DNA of 64,000 nt. Origin: Antedon mediterranea. Taxonomy: Eukaryota > Echinodermata > Crinoidea > Comatulida > Antedonidae. Positions within the stretch are counted from its first letter, which is position 1, and each line of letters starts with the position of its first letter. Positions 22,002 through 35,044 of the stretch are shown here, piece after piece. The translations under genes and the position numbers were made by a program. The notes under the pieces are model-generated. The model was given only the letters and a program-made list of their open reading frames with translations, ran no database searches and was not told the DNA's origin. The stretch is taken from the NCBI RefSeq assembly GCF_964355755.1, contig NC_092671.1:40375804-40439803 (forward strand), given 5' to 3'.

Positions 22002-25000
22002 CATGGCAACAATATGTATGACAATAACTACACAGAAACTGATGAGGATGATGCAACACAAGACTATGAGTCACAAGACACAAGAATCAGTATCATCTTT
22101 ATTCATCCCTCATGGGTCAGTTAACAAAAGAAGGAGATGGATTACATCATCTTACAATAAATAGGCATTTTAATACAGGATAATAATTAATATTAGGGGT
22201 GGTAATTAGTATGATGGGGTTTTAAAATTTAAGATGAAATGACAAGACATCATTTTTAAGATGAAGTTGAGGTAATGATATCTGTATACTGTATGTACAG
22301 TATGTAATTAATATATCTTTGTAGATTTATATGAGCAGTTACCATGGAATAACCAAGTTACTAACTGATCTAACTAAGTCTACATTCAACCAATATTTAT
22401 TATATAAAAAAAATACTATAAAAAATTGTAGAATATTTTTATCTTCTAACATAAACAAATATTGCAGGTATAAGAAATAAATATAGTGGTCATGAAATTA
22501 CACTGTACCTGGTATTGATAGAAGTTATTTGTTGTAAATAGTGTGAAAGTTGTTGTACAGTTTTTCACACTTGTATTGTATACATTACAGTACAGTAATA
22601 AATCTATATAAAGAGGGGGAGACAAGGGATACTGTATGAATGTTAAATCTATACAAAGAGGGGGAGACAAGGGATACTGTATGAATGTTAAATCTATACA
22701 AAGAGGGAGAGACAAGGGATACTGTATTAATGTTAAATCTATACAAAGAGGGGGAGACAAGGGATACTGTATGAATGATAAATCTATACAAAGAGGGGGA
22801 GACAAGGGATACTGTATGAATGTTACAGTATTAGAAACTAAGAGCCAGCATTGAAATGTCCCATCTTCGCAAAGTATACAATCATCATTTGACAACTGTA
22901 CAATGAAGGACTATCTAATGTCACTCAAATAACGTACTGCAGTAACTGCAGTGTGTTGTGATTGCATATATTTATATGGCAGTACTGTAAAACTGTTAAT
23001 ATACAGTATGCAACTGTTCCAGGTACCAAATCAACACTACAGGTATGCAAAAAAATCTAACCCACCTAAATATAACAATTCAAAGTAATTTATTTAGTAA
23101 AAAAATGCTGCATTATTTAATTAAAATTCAATAACCAATTGGCTATATTCCAACCAATCAGGTATCATAGAGAGACACACCCACACAAACAACAGATGGG
23201 ACAAAAGGAGGCTTGTGACGACAACTGTTTAATGATGTGCACACATGCTTTCAATATACTGACTGTAAAGTATTTATTTTAGTGTGTGTACTGTATACAT
23301 AATATATATAAATCCAAAGGCAAATTACTGAAAATAATGACAATGCTATGGGTATCAGGGAATTTCAATGGAGATACAAAATAAAATAAGCAAAAAGCTA
23401 AATCAAAACGATATATATTGCCTGTGATGTGATGTTTTATGCATATTATATAAATATCACAGACAATTCATTTTTATATTGAAATGGCTCCAAATTGTTT
23501 AGTCATGGGCCAAATAATTTGTTTCACGCCCAGGATTTTAATTTTTTAGAGGAGCTTTACTAAATTGTTATGCACCACCCACATAAGAATAATTTATTAT
23601 AGGTTTAGTCACCATTTACACACTGTTAATTATATTAGTTACAGTCATGCAACTCTCCAAGATGATTTTATTTATTTATTTCCTTTATTGCATCAAGTAA
23701 ACAGTGATGAAGTTGACATAAATATAATAATAAATATATATATAAAAAAAAACATAGTATAACACAGACCAAACAAGTTACTAAATATATCATATTCCAC
23801 AAATCAGTCTTTCAATGGCCATCATAGTACATCCAGTAACACAAACCAAAAGGAGTTCACAATTTGCTTATCATAACTCAGTTTCTGATCATTCACCAAT
23901 CATTGAAAACTCCGTGGAAAGTAATGAAGTTTTTTGTGCGTTGTGTCCTGACTTTGGGGAGGGTGAACGATCTAACGCGTCGGAGCTGATGGTTGTGTGT
24001 GGGAGGTTTAGGTAAGAGAGAGCCTAAGTGTAATCTATCATCTTCTTTTTTCATTTTATCAAAGAATTTTCTTGACAACTTCTCGCGGCGTTCAGATAGA
24101 GTGATGATGTTAAGGTATCTGCGGGTATCAGCATACGAGGTACCATCAGGGCATATTGTGTTACACGCTCTTCTTTGGACATGTTCGATTTGGTCAGATT
24201 GTGCTTTGGATAAACTCGGGGACCAAACAGCACAGGCATATTCGAGAACTGGTCGTACAGTATCACTGCTTGATACAGTAGTATCGGATGATGTGAAGTA
24301 GGTAGGAAATGTGAATATAGGCCTAGTATAACATTTTTTTTAAACATATTTTTTTGTATTGTACTTTGTTCCAGTCTCTGGCCTATTGTACTTCTGGCCT
24401 ATTGTACTTTTGTCCTATTGTACTTTTGTCCTATTGTACTTTTGTCCTATTCATTGTATGGTATTATCACCAATTCACTGAGACCTCCTAGTTAATTTCC
24501 CTCATGGAAGATTCAGGAGGAAACAAACCAAGTACCAAGTACATCATGTATATTTTATATGCAAAATGACAATAAATAAAAACAAATAATTTTCAACTGA
24601 TGAATAAAATACATAAAAAAAAATTGATAATTATTATTTATATTAAAGACACCTTCCCTACGTTTTTTAGATCTATTTTAAGATCACAAACTATATTTAA
24701 TAGTTAGGCTAGGCCTATAAAGACCGTCCACGAGAGGTCAGTCGCCGTGAGCTACTTAGGTAGTGCATTGTTTCTCACTTTTTACCATAATTTACCATAA
24801 AACGTACATTTAAGACAAGGAATGACCTGGTTTAATGTTTTTAAAGTAATATATATGTATTATTTTTACAAATAAATGTCACAAATTGTAGGGAAGGTGT
24901 CTTTAATTATTGTAAAGTAAATGACAATGTAGAGAGGTACTACAGTACTGTAGAAAAACATCTTTTTTTGGCATGTTAAATTTAAATGAGTATTTCAAAC

Positions 25001-25383
25001 TTTACTTTAGAATAAACTTATATTATATTTACATAGTAGGCCTAGCCTAGCTAGGCTATATAAAATAACTACAAAATTCACCAAAATGTGATGACAATAA
25101 GACAAACGAATAACATAAAATAGTACGACTGTTACAACCACGTGCTTAGCCGAAAACCACAAAATCACTCCGGAGGAGACAAAAGGCCATCTAACTACTG
25201 TACCATATGTAAGCTTGGCCTAGGCTAGCTTAGTTTTACCACACACACATAGCCTAGCTAGAGGAAAGAAATAGACTCACTCACCAGAGCTCTAACTGCC
25301 TTTTTCTGAGGAGATTTTCCATCATGGATGTGAATTGAAAAATTTCCCGAATCTGGACTACCTTGTACGTAAGATGTATCCAT
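22002..25383 (-). CDS. Tentative small single-pass membrane protein gene (partial model)
   Basis: Unidentified and uncertain. A start codon at 25383 opens a 33-34 codon frame (MDTSYVQGSPDSG..., then HIHDGKSPQKKAVRAL) ending at a good donor (25285, or 25281 in another phase). An exon at 22002-22063, with acceptor ATAG and a strong donor GTAAGT, reads as 20 mostly hydrophobic residues (LCCIILISFCVVIVIHIVAM). If the donor at 25281 is used, the two join in frame as RALV-I-LCC, a cytoplasmic tail plus a membrane span. I could not find a certain terminal exon; a candidate acceptor with a short open frame lies near 18541-18600. Alternatively the 25.3-kb exon is a distal start for transporter copy B, with which its phase-0 donor is compatible. 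Confidence 0.3.
22603..22828. repeat. 45-bp minisatellite, about 5 copies
   Basis: Tandem copies of a unit containing AAATCTATACAAAGAGGGGG and AGACAAGGGATACTGTATGA. The long SPPLCIDL-type open frame on the minus strand is a consequence of the 45-bp (15-codon) period. Confidence 0.92.
23893..24302 (-). pseudogene. Non-LTR retrotransposon fragment: C-terminal end of reverse transcriptase ORF
   Basis: The minus-strand frame reads RPVLEYACAVWSPSLSKAQ, then IEHVQRRACNTI, then LSERREKLSRKFFDKM and a short basic tail to a stop at 23893. This is the end of the ORF2 protein of jockey/CR1/L2-like LINEs. The upstream polymerase domain is missing, so this is a 5'-truncated dead copy. Its strand matches the neighbouring genes but it is not part of them. 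Confidence 0.82.
24370..24452. repeat. Short tandem repeat, 16-bp unit
   Basis: About five copies of TCCTATTGTACTTTTG and variants. Non-coding. Confidence 0.8.
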
Positions 25384-25389
25384 CGTTAT

Positions 25390-28300
25390 CTGATGTAAAT
25401 ACGAGAAATATGTAAAGAAATACGAACTCCACGCCGTGTGTTGTTGTATCGCAGTTTCACTGCTGCTGTTGTATTGGTGTGTCGTGTTGTGGCGGCGGGT
25501 CTATTGTGTAGGAGGAGGCAGGCGGCGATTTTTTTTATGAATGAAAAAGGCGCAATCAGAAACCAACCAATCATAAACCAGTATAAGGACACACCTCCAA
25601 ACAAAGAGCGCCAATTTTAAGAAAACAAAGCTGGCAGATGCACAAAAACCGCGAAATGCATCACGGATTACAATTTCGCGCGAAATTTGATGCTTGGGGA
25701 GTCTTTCATTCAACATTAACAAAACCTGAAAGTGAAACAGATACCAAACAATAACCCAGATCTGGCATATGTTATTGTTGTGCTGTTGCAATGACAATGT
25801 ACTTTATCATTATTTTCAAAATTCCATATGAATCAATTATAAATTCATAATTTTATTTGGTAATAATGATTATTTCCATTTTCAACAGTTACAAATATCA
25901 GTGGAGGATCCAGGATTGTAAAATCCCTGAATCCACCTATGAATTAATAATATTGAGGTGAAGATATTAAGATACAAAATAATAATGTCGATGCTTTTAT
26001 TGTAGAACGTAATTTATTTATTTTTCTCTGTTCTGGGTTGACCAACTAGCACCTGTTTGGTCTTTCCGTGCCTCCTTTTATAATTGTTTTGTCTTCTTTG
26101 TTATGTATATGGCAGAAATTGAATAAATTAAAAAAAATAATAATGATAAATGATATTTAATATTAAAGTGGGATTAGACTACTTGCAGTAAAATCATGCT
26201 ATAATACAAACAATAAAAATTAATGATAGTATACAGTAAACATACATTTTCTGAACGAATTTTTTTTGAATGAATTTCCTTTTGGACCAATAAATTTCTG
26301 TATTCTTTACAAACAAAATCGAAAAAGGTTTCATCCTAGAACTGCTTTAGGATAACCATTTATAAAAATGCATATTTATCGTTAATCGTTCTAGTGTAAA
26401 ATATTCAAACCAGTAAGCAGCCAGCTTAGTATTAGATTCGAAATTCAATTCAAAATGGCAAACAGATGTTCAAGTTTTAAAATTCAAAGTGAAAACAACG
26501 TAAGGAAAAAAGTCTGTGCATAAATAGATTTTTTTTTTTAATGAATTAAGGAACCAAAGCATAAAAAAACTTGAATTCGGTTTGGAAATTCCATTGGAAT
26601 TTATGGTTTTGTTTGAACATGAAGGAAATATGGATACATATTTCCTCCATCGTTTGAATTAGGAAATTCCAACTTGGCCGGCTTTTATAGTTCTAAAAAT
26701 AATTAACAAACATTCAAATGAATTACATCCATCTGTACAATGTGTGTACATCCATCTGTACAATGTGTATTACACTAGTATTTACTGCAATAATTATTCG
26801 CAACTCTTTAATTTGGTTTCCTTGAATCCTGAATCAAAATAGAACCAGTATATTATTTCATGGTCAGTCAGTGTCAATGTAGAGTTTAACTACAGCTAAC
26901 TGTAATAGAAAATATACCTGTACTATGTATGTGGTGTAAATATCACTTCAAGGGTGATAGGTATGGAAGGCCAATAAGGACAAATGTCTGAATTTAGGAG
27001 ATACAATATACATCATATTATGCTAATGGAAGTTCAAACAAAGCTATACTGGAATTGTGTATGGGTGTCAGAGACAAATTTTGCAAAAAAAACCATACTG
27101 TTACAATTGAGAACTAAAGAAAACATGGGTGTACTAAACACGTGTATTAATAATAGCACAGTATTTCAACGTTGCTGAATAACATATCACTCACGGTGAG
27201 TGCAAACATTACCATTTTATCTTGTGAACTTTTTTGACATAATCAATTTATGGGGTAATGAAAATAGGTTATGCATCTTAAAAGTAGTGTTTATATGCCT
27301 TCAGGTATGATTAAATTTAGATACTAATGTGTTCAATGCAAGTGGTACCTTGCCTCCAGCAAATCAAGATTCACGTTGATCTTAGAGAATGTTGTCTTAT
27401 GTTATATAATATATACTAGTACTATTCATTGCACTTAATGCTGGTTCACTTTGCAATGTGCAGGGTACAAGAGTGTCCCAGGCCAGTCTAAGTACGTACT
27501 CCTACACCTGCTTGTAGTTACTTACAAGTAATATGAATCTAAATTTCAACTTTCAACTTTGTCTACAAGAACAAAATTATACATTGACAAAAGGTGATCA
27601 GATATAGCGTATATCCTCTGGTATAATACCACCCCCTAGAACACGAAATTGAGCAAACTTTAGGGGTGAGACTTATTTGTGACTTTACCTGGGAAAACCC
27701 TGATTCAGGAACAAAAAAATGATTGGTAGGCGTTTCTTGTAAAAACTCATCTGAACTGGCTAGAGAGGCCTACATCCAGACCAAAAGTTAATTTCAGGGA
27801 CTATAACCAGGGATACGCCGGTTTGTGAAATCAGACATAAAGTAGGAGGTGGGATTAGACCAGAAGTAGTGGGATCATACACAAGGATATGTGTTAGTTA
27901 AAATACTAATCAAATTATTAAGTGTAGTATTCTTATTTAACCAAATCACATGAGAAAATCTATGAGCTGCCCACCAAAAAAAGTTGGAAGTATAATTCCA
28001 TTACGTTGATGCTGTGATAAATAACACTCTCAGCAGCCAATATTGGTTCACTTGGGTGAAGTTAAACAACATTACAAATAGTTTATGAAATTGCATTAAT
28101 TAGTCCCAAGTTGTTTTATTAAACATTATCATTAAATTGTTATTGAATTAACACACTGAGATGTATGGTATCAACTATTATTAAATAATAGTTTTTAAAA
28201 TTATAATTTGATATCGGATGTAGCCCAGGGTTGTAAAAAGCTATCCAGGTGTTGAACGTGTACATCCAGGGGTGTGTGATACGGAACAGCTTAGCTCAGT

Positions 28301-28455
28301 TGTGGTTGAAATACAATCAAGTGCCCTAAACAGTAGTGCCTTAAAAAACATATTTTGTTGTTCTTTTCAACATTTGGATTCTCTAACCATGTATGTTGTC
28401 ACATGCATTTCAAATACTTATATTATACCAGCATCTTTAAAATCATCTGTTTGTG
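25390..28455. other. Intergenic DNA, no gene recognised
   Basis: AT-rich spacer between the tentative 25.3-kb exon and the SWSAP1 3' end. It includes a MITE fragment near 26335-26400 and a short duplicated block at about 26727-26768 (ACATCCATCTGTACAATGTG). A minus-strand AATAAA at about 28115-28120 could serve the SWSAP1 transcript. Confidence 0.5.
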
Positions 28456-28459
28456 CTGG

Positions 28460-28960
28460 TCATACTTTGATGCGGGTTTTAGTATTTAGACTTGCTTCTT
28501 CACAGACCTTGCTGCGGTCTTCAGTACATACACTTGCTTCTTCACAGACTTTTATATGGTCAAATACATGATACCTAGGCATCATGTTGTGTTTGATGTT
28601 CAGTACTTAGACTTGCTTATTCACAGACTTTGATGCGGTCATCAGTACTTAGACATGCTTATTCACAGACTTTGATGCGGTCTTCAGTACTTAGACTTGC
28701 TTCTTCACAGTCTTTAATGCGGTCTTCAGTACTTAGACTTACTTCTTCACAGTCTTTAATGCGGTCTTCAGTACTTGACTTGCTTCTTCACAGTCTTTAA
28801 TGCGGTCTTCAGTACTTAGACTTACTTCTTCACAGACTTTGATGCAGTCTTCAGTACTTAGACTTACTTCTTCACAGACTTTGATGCTGTCAAATACATT
28901 GCCTCATGTTGTGTTTAATGTTGATAGACTCACATCTTCACAGACTTTGATGCTGTCTTT
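28460..28960. repeat. 42-bp minisatellite derived from the SWSAP1 terminal exon
   Basis: Tandem copies of a ~42-bp unit. On the gene's strand the unit reads GACAGCATCAAAGTCTGTGA then AGAAGTAAGTCTAAGTACTG and AA. The first unit lies inside the last coding exon of the SWSAP1-like gene (residues DSIKVCEDVSLST) and the rest lies beyond its stop codon. A second copy of the stop-codon spacer (CACAACATGA-type block) recurs at about 28567-28600. The array therefore grew out of the gene's own 3' end. Confidence 0.85.
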
Positions 28961-31900
28961 ACCAATCATATATCTTAGTACAAGACATCTTTTTTCATCA
29001 CCTTTTGCAGTGGTTAACTCAAAAACATGCTTCTCATTCGAAAAACCTACAAAGCAAAATTTACAGAAATTGTTTACAAAAAAATGTTATTTAAATATTA
29101 TCATGCAAATAATGCAAGAATTCAATACATTCATATTCAACTTTGATCAGAACAATTTCTCAAATTTAGTGTGTTCTCAAAAAAAAGTATTTGTCCAGGT
29201 TTCAAAATTGGCAGCCATTGTATTGCAACCCTTGGTATTAGGAAATGTGTGGTATGTTATTATACATAACAGCCTCCCAATGGCATAACATACAATTGAT
29301 TATTCATTATAGCATTTACTAATTCCTTCCTTAATACAAATTGGGAAAAACCTGGGGATTTCCCCAAAAAGTTAAGATTCTTCCATTTTTTTTGGCCTTT
29401 ATGATTGATCGAAAGTTGGTGAATGGCCAGAAAACAAAAATATAAATCATCGCGCAAATGTTGGGATTTATAGTGGGCTGGTTAAATTATCATAATCAAC
29501 TCTTTTTTATACACTTTTAACTTGTTTAAAAATGAAAAAAGCTATTGCAATATAGTATTTATTTTTATATAAAATGTAGTTTGTGACCTTAAATTAGATC
29601 TAAAAACGTAGGGAATGGGACTTTAAGCACATTAAGGCTTAATAGCATAACATGCTGCTATTAGTACATAATCCTCATGCGTGTTACATGTTACACATTT
29701 AACATCCTTTTAAAATAAAATAATATATCTGCAAAATAATCTGCAACCAGACGGATCATTTTTATCATTAGCTCCTATCTATACTGGATCCGCCCCTGAT
29801 CCTAAATTCTTTTACGTTCTTGTACCATCAAAAGGAATCCAATTTAAAATAATGGTTAATTATTTACAAATAACAGAAATAACATTAAAAACTGTAAATA
29901 TACATCAACTACAACCCTCACAACCGCCTCTTCCTATCCACAGACCGGGTCGATTACAGATATAACAAAGCAATTCCGGTACTTTGTATCATTGAATAAA
30001 TTTTGATAGATTTCTTTTAAATTGCTAGATTGGTATCTTTGCAGCGGGATGCTGTTCCAGGAAATTATTAAATTGCATTATTATTTCATATGGGGCAATC
30101 TGATTGGCTGAATCAACTTATCAATTTAGCCATAGCATCATCACTAATCCTTCCTGATCCTGTCATCAATACAATCTTGTTCAAGACATTTTTTTTAAAT
30201 TTTGCTTGATTTTTGTCAATATTGAAAGCAGCTTGAATACCATGTGTACTAATAGAAATGTCCATATGGTAACTAAAGTTTGAATATGTTTTTAGGTACT
30301 ACTTTAATAATTTATTATATAATAATAAAATAATGTACTATTAGTAAAAAGGTTCATCTGGATCACTGTATAGTATTTTAAGTAAATTTCATCCAAAAGA
30401 AAATTTACTTAAAATAATGTACTATTATTACCGTATATGATAACAAAATATAGTCTAAAGAACTGTGACTTTCTATATAAAGAAAAGTCAAACATTATTG
30501 AGACTAGATTAGAATTTATCACCAGGACAAATTAGGTCAACTTTGTGAGATTATTATTAAATTTCTTCAGGCTAATGTCAATACAACAATTTGATGAATT
30601 TTATTATATCATATCATTTATTTTGCCAAACAAAGTACAAAGAAAAAAAAACACATTACAATTTAAGTATTGAATGTTTCTACTTTTGAATTATAAAAGT
30701 AACAGTATATTATCGTTTTGTTTAGGTCATACAAAATGTGTTTTAAAATTATTTTATGTAGACAGCTATTGCATCATATGCTAGATCAAAGCCACACTAG
30801 ATCTCTGGATTAATTTAATGAATGCATCATACAGTATTCTATTCTGATTGGATAATATTAATATCACCATCAATATGACCTTTGTTGATATTGACCTATA
30901 TTCCTATCTTGGAATTGACCTTGACTTTTATAACTAAAATCAGTTAACACATGTTTTAAACAATGTATTCACTCTAAATTATTAATCAAATTGGATATGC
31001 ACCTCTGGTATATCTTATTTAGGAGATTTAGTTTTTTTCTTATAGTTAGTGTATTTTCTAACATTGTGATTTTATATTATTTTCTGAAATACAAAAAATA
31101 AACTACTGTAAAACAAGAGTATATAAAATATAAAGTGTAATAAATTTACCGGATATATGAAAAACTGTAGGTATGAATTGTTGGTAAATATCCAGAATAG
31201 GTGAGTCTGTTGACCCCAAGGTAGAAACTGACGCAGCTAACAAACACTTGATACTGGTGCTAGTTGGCATGCTCAAAGCATTTCTATAATTAACAAGCAT
31301 ATTCCCACCAAAATTAATTTTAGAAACAATGAAAAAAAAATTAAAGGGAATAAAAACATGAAATTGAAGAAGGTTGGCCTTAAGGTAACAAGAGACACCA
31401 AAGGTTTAAGGAAAATGTAAAATCTGTCAGTAAAACAACTGTTCCTGTATTTATCGCTGTATTCTAATAAATAAAAATGATTTATTAGAAAGAATGTCAA
31501 GATCATCGTCCCTGGTTCAGGTTATTTTTTCTGCACAAAACCATTAATTAATTTAAAGTATTTGAATAAATAATTGCATATAATTTAAAACTCTGGTCCC
31601 GAAGTGGTCTTTTACAGAAATAAGTAATTACTGTACTTACAATTTAGACTGAAGAAAACAAATAGCATCTAAAAGGTAAGCACATATCTCGGAAGTGACT
31701 GCAGTTCTGTCAGTAACCTAAAAACAGTTAAAAAATGTAAACAAAATATCATTAAAAATGTCCATGAATTAGGCATATTATAATTTGGGTTTGCAAAATG
31801 GAAAGATGTTGGTGGCAGAGAGATTTTCCCCCTGAGGTCATTTCATTTCATTTATTCGTCTAAAAAAAAAAAGGACAATAAGGGTACAACAATAAAGTAA

Positions 31901-34900
31901 CAGAGAAATGGCAAGTAAACTAAATCACTATCAAGACATACAACAATTACAATATAATATTAACAATAATCAAACTGTTTTTTTAAAGATCTTTTATCAA
32001 TCAATCAACTTCAAATTTGGAGAAGTAGTAGTAGTAGAAGTGTTGGAAAAGGGGTATTTCAGGTGAATGATTTTGGTCCTACGGGGGGTCAACACACCAA
32101 CTTAATGCACAATTGAGTGTAATATACCAGTTGTAATAACTGATGATGATTGTACCTGTTCTTGATTTGTATAGTAATCCAATTTGTTGATCAGAATAAC
32201 ATGAGATAACGGTGACTTAGTGTGAAGGGATGACAGATATCTTAACAAAGATGTTCGGTCTTGTAGGTACCTAAAAAAAAAATAATGATCAATAATTTAA
32301 ACAAGATGATACACCGAACATTTATGAAATTTCAAATACATCTGCATTCTTTGGCATTGTGCCTAAATTATTTTTTTTATTATTATAACTACAAATTGTT
32401 TTCTGTTTTTGCAGTCAACAACATCGATAATTTGAAAGACATATTTTCCCAGTCAACAGGTCAGTTTGTTTTCCTGTGAGAATATAACATTCAAGCTACA
32501 ATCACCAGATTATGTGCAAGAATGTATTTTTAGCTAAATAAAAAATTACTTCTGTACATGCACACTGCAAGCACAACACACTAATAATTTACTATTAATA
32601 ATGTGTACAAAATCAAATTGCTATACAATTGGAGCAGCCCAATTATTATTATTTAATCAGGCAAAAAATACATTTCATAAAATATAATACAATCAACAAA
32701 TTAAACAAACATGACGCAAGGAGAAAACATAAAATCATAGTCACTAGCTGGAAAGAAGCCTAAGCCACTGTCACCAATTAGGTGTGTACCTCCAATGAGT
32801 GACTAATTAATACAAATAATATAGAAATTAATAATTAATTGTATTTAACAGAGCTTACATGATATGCACACGTTTCATGACATTATGATCAGGCTGTTTA
32901 GCGCCCTCTATCAGCAATGGCATTGTTTTTAACTTGTATGGTGTAATGAGTGTGACATTTGATCCTTCCATTGAACAACTCAACGCACACTGAAACAGCA
33001 ATGAAGTCTTGCCACTGAAAAAAGGTTGAAATATTTAAATTTAAAGATACAAACTGTAAATTGATACTGTAAACTACTACTATATTCATTTGATATCTGG
33101 ATTTTATAATTTCTTTCAATTCAAATTTATTCAGCAATATAAGTTAACTATTTACATTATTACAGAGATTTTACGGAGACTAGTAATTACTACATGTAAT
33201 TGTCTGTTAGTCGTCGTAAGACCCTTTAATAATTAAAAGGCCTATTTCAACTCTAAATTTGTTAACTAACTTTTTTATTGCAAGTACTGTACAGATTAGA
33301 ATTATAATATAATTATAATATAATATTATAATAAAATAGGCCTAGAGGTCCACCATGGTCCCATATCAGTTTATTAAAATAAAAAGTTAGTCAAAATATT
33401 GGGCGCCCCATTTCCTTTTTTCCGGCGGTTGGTAACAGGCGAAAATCGCCCTCAACTTAGGGCTTTGAATTGAATTGAAGTATATATTTATACTGGGTAA
33501 CCTCTTCAGTCAAAGACTGGTCTCCCAGAGGCCCCAGTTGGTGATCAGTGGCTGTGATGTACTAATACACCGGGGTAACCCCCTACTCGTCTCGAAAGAT
33601 GTACTAGGTTCTTTAAAGTGCACATGTTATGCGCGATTTGAACGATTTGCGCAATTTGAAATTGCGCAAAAAAATCCTTGCGCAATTTGAAATTGCGCAA
33701 AGAATTCTTGCGCAATTTAAAATTGCGCAAGGATTTTTTTGCGCAATTTGAAATTGCGCAATCAACTTGCGCAATTTCAAATTGCGCAAGAAAATCTTTG
33801 CGCAATTTTAAATTGCGCTGCACAATTTGTAAATTGCGCAAGATAGTTCTTGCGCAATATGACACCTTTGCGCAATTTGAAAACGAACTGTAAATTTTCC
33901 CATACATGGCTAGGCTAGGCCTAGGCAGAGGAGTTTAAAATTTAGTATTTTATTATATAAATAAGACCATTTCAATGAAGATAATGTTTAATACTCACTT
34001 TTTAAGTTTTTAATATTAGTTTAAGCTAGGCCATGTAACTTAGTCAGTATCAGTAGTCCAGACCCTAGCTAGGCTAGAGTAGTATAGCCGGCCGCCCGCG
34101 CCGCGCCCGCCTGGTGGAACACCACCGCTTCGTTTTCCTTCGTCGGTTCTTCGACGGTATGCTAACTTATAACAATATTTGCACTACTAAAATAAGGAAA
34201 TGCGATATTTATGTTTAATTTTGAATCATTCTTAGAAATTACTATAAAATATGGGTGTGCATGATTTCACAATCTGTCGAAAAACCTTGCGCAATTTGCA
34301 GATTACTTGCGCAATTTAATACGTTGCTTGCACAATTTGAAACACATGTTTCAATTCAAATTGCGCAAGGATTTTTTTTGCGCAATTTCAAATTGCGCAA
34401 ATCGTTCAAATCGCGCATAACACACACAAGCTAGATGTGTACACTGGACCTACGGTTTATAGTCCTTATCCGAGAAGACTCGTTCTACCACCAGAACCAT
34501 GGAGTGAGTGAGCCTCGAACCCCTGCCGATGTTATGGCTACGTAATTACGGTTCCACTGTCTTAACCGCTCGGCCACTCACTCACTTAGTTAGCTATAGG
34601 CTAGGCCCTAATGTGCCATTGCCTACGTAGCCAGCCTTTTATTAGTATAGCCTGGCCCATCTAGCTTAGGCCTAGCCTACCTACCTACTAGAGAGTTAGG
34701 ATAGGCCTAGAGGTTAGGCTAGCCTAGCTAGTAGTAGGCCTACTATACTACTAGGCCTAGGCTAGGCCTAGCCTTACTTATTTATAACTCAAGCCTACTA
34801 GCCCTAGCCTAGGCTTAGGCCACCACCAGGGCCTCATCAAGCTCGGTAGGGTAGCTAGAACCTAGGCCCTTACAATCAATTATATCCAAACTTACCTTCC

Positions 34901-35044
34901 AGGACTACCAACTAAAAGACATCGATCGCAAGTAATAACATTAGAAATGCTAATATTGTCTTTTTGATTAATTGAATGTGGTATTTCAATAAATCTATCA
35001 ATTTTTGGGCTTTTTGGAAAAACACATTTCAAGAAGTCCGCCAT
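28904..35044 (-). CDS. SWSAP1: SWSAP1-like RecA-family ATPase (SWIM-domain-associated recombination factor), complete, 6 exons
   Basis: SWSAP1 is the RAD51-paralogue-like partner of ZSWIM7/SWS1 and promotes homologous recombination, especially in meiosis, in the nucleus. Exons in reading order: 34896-35044, 32859-33014, 32156-32270, 31641-31717, 31150-31283, 28904-29046. All join in frame, giving 257 residues (human protein about 230). Walker A is GSPGSGKT at residues 46-53, split by intron 1 after the codon for the second Gly. The next residues SLLFQCALSCSMEGSNVTLI fit the family, as does the segment ending in SHVILINKLDYY. At the usual Walker B acidic position I read Asn (ILIN). The ATG at 35044 is the first in the exon and precedes the conserved P-loop by the expected distance. 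The last exon runs into a 42-bp tandem array made from its own sequence. Identification rests on the P-loop context and overall order. Confidence 0.85.
33480..34590 (-). mobile_element. tRNA-derived SINE split by a later insertion
   Basis: On the minus strand the head (34590-34505) has a Ser/Leu-tRNA-like A box (GTGGCCGAGCGGTTAAG) and B box (GGTTCGAGGC). It is followed by GGATAAGGACTATAAACCGT, a LINE-like 3' motif. The continuing body (TTTAAAGAACC, GGGGGTTACCCC) resumes only below about 33625. The gap is filled by the GCGCAATTT palindrome element. Sited in SWSAP1 intron 1. Confidence 0.6.
33625..34428. mobile_element. Foldback element with GCGCAATTTGAAATTGCGC palindrome arrays
   Basis: Its two ends are inverse copies: ATGCGCGATTTGAACGATTT at about 33630 and AAATCGTTCAAATCGCGCAT at about 34397. 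Between 33645 and 33880 the palindrome GCGCAATTTGAAATTGCGCA repeats in many variants. The middle (34090-34130) is GC-rich. No protein is encoded; the small open frames are made of the palindrome units. Confidence 0.75.

Noticed and set aside
22446-22895. 149-residue open frame with SPPLCIDL repeats
   Set aside because: Produced by the 45-bp minisatellite; both strands stay open and no homologue is recognised.
33545-33907. Open frames with NLKLRK / FEIAQ repeats
   Set aside because: These are translations of the GCGCAATTT palindromes on either strand.
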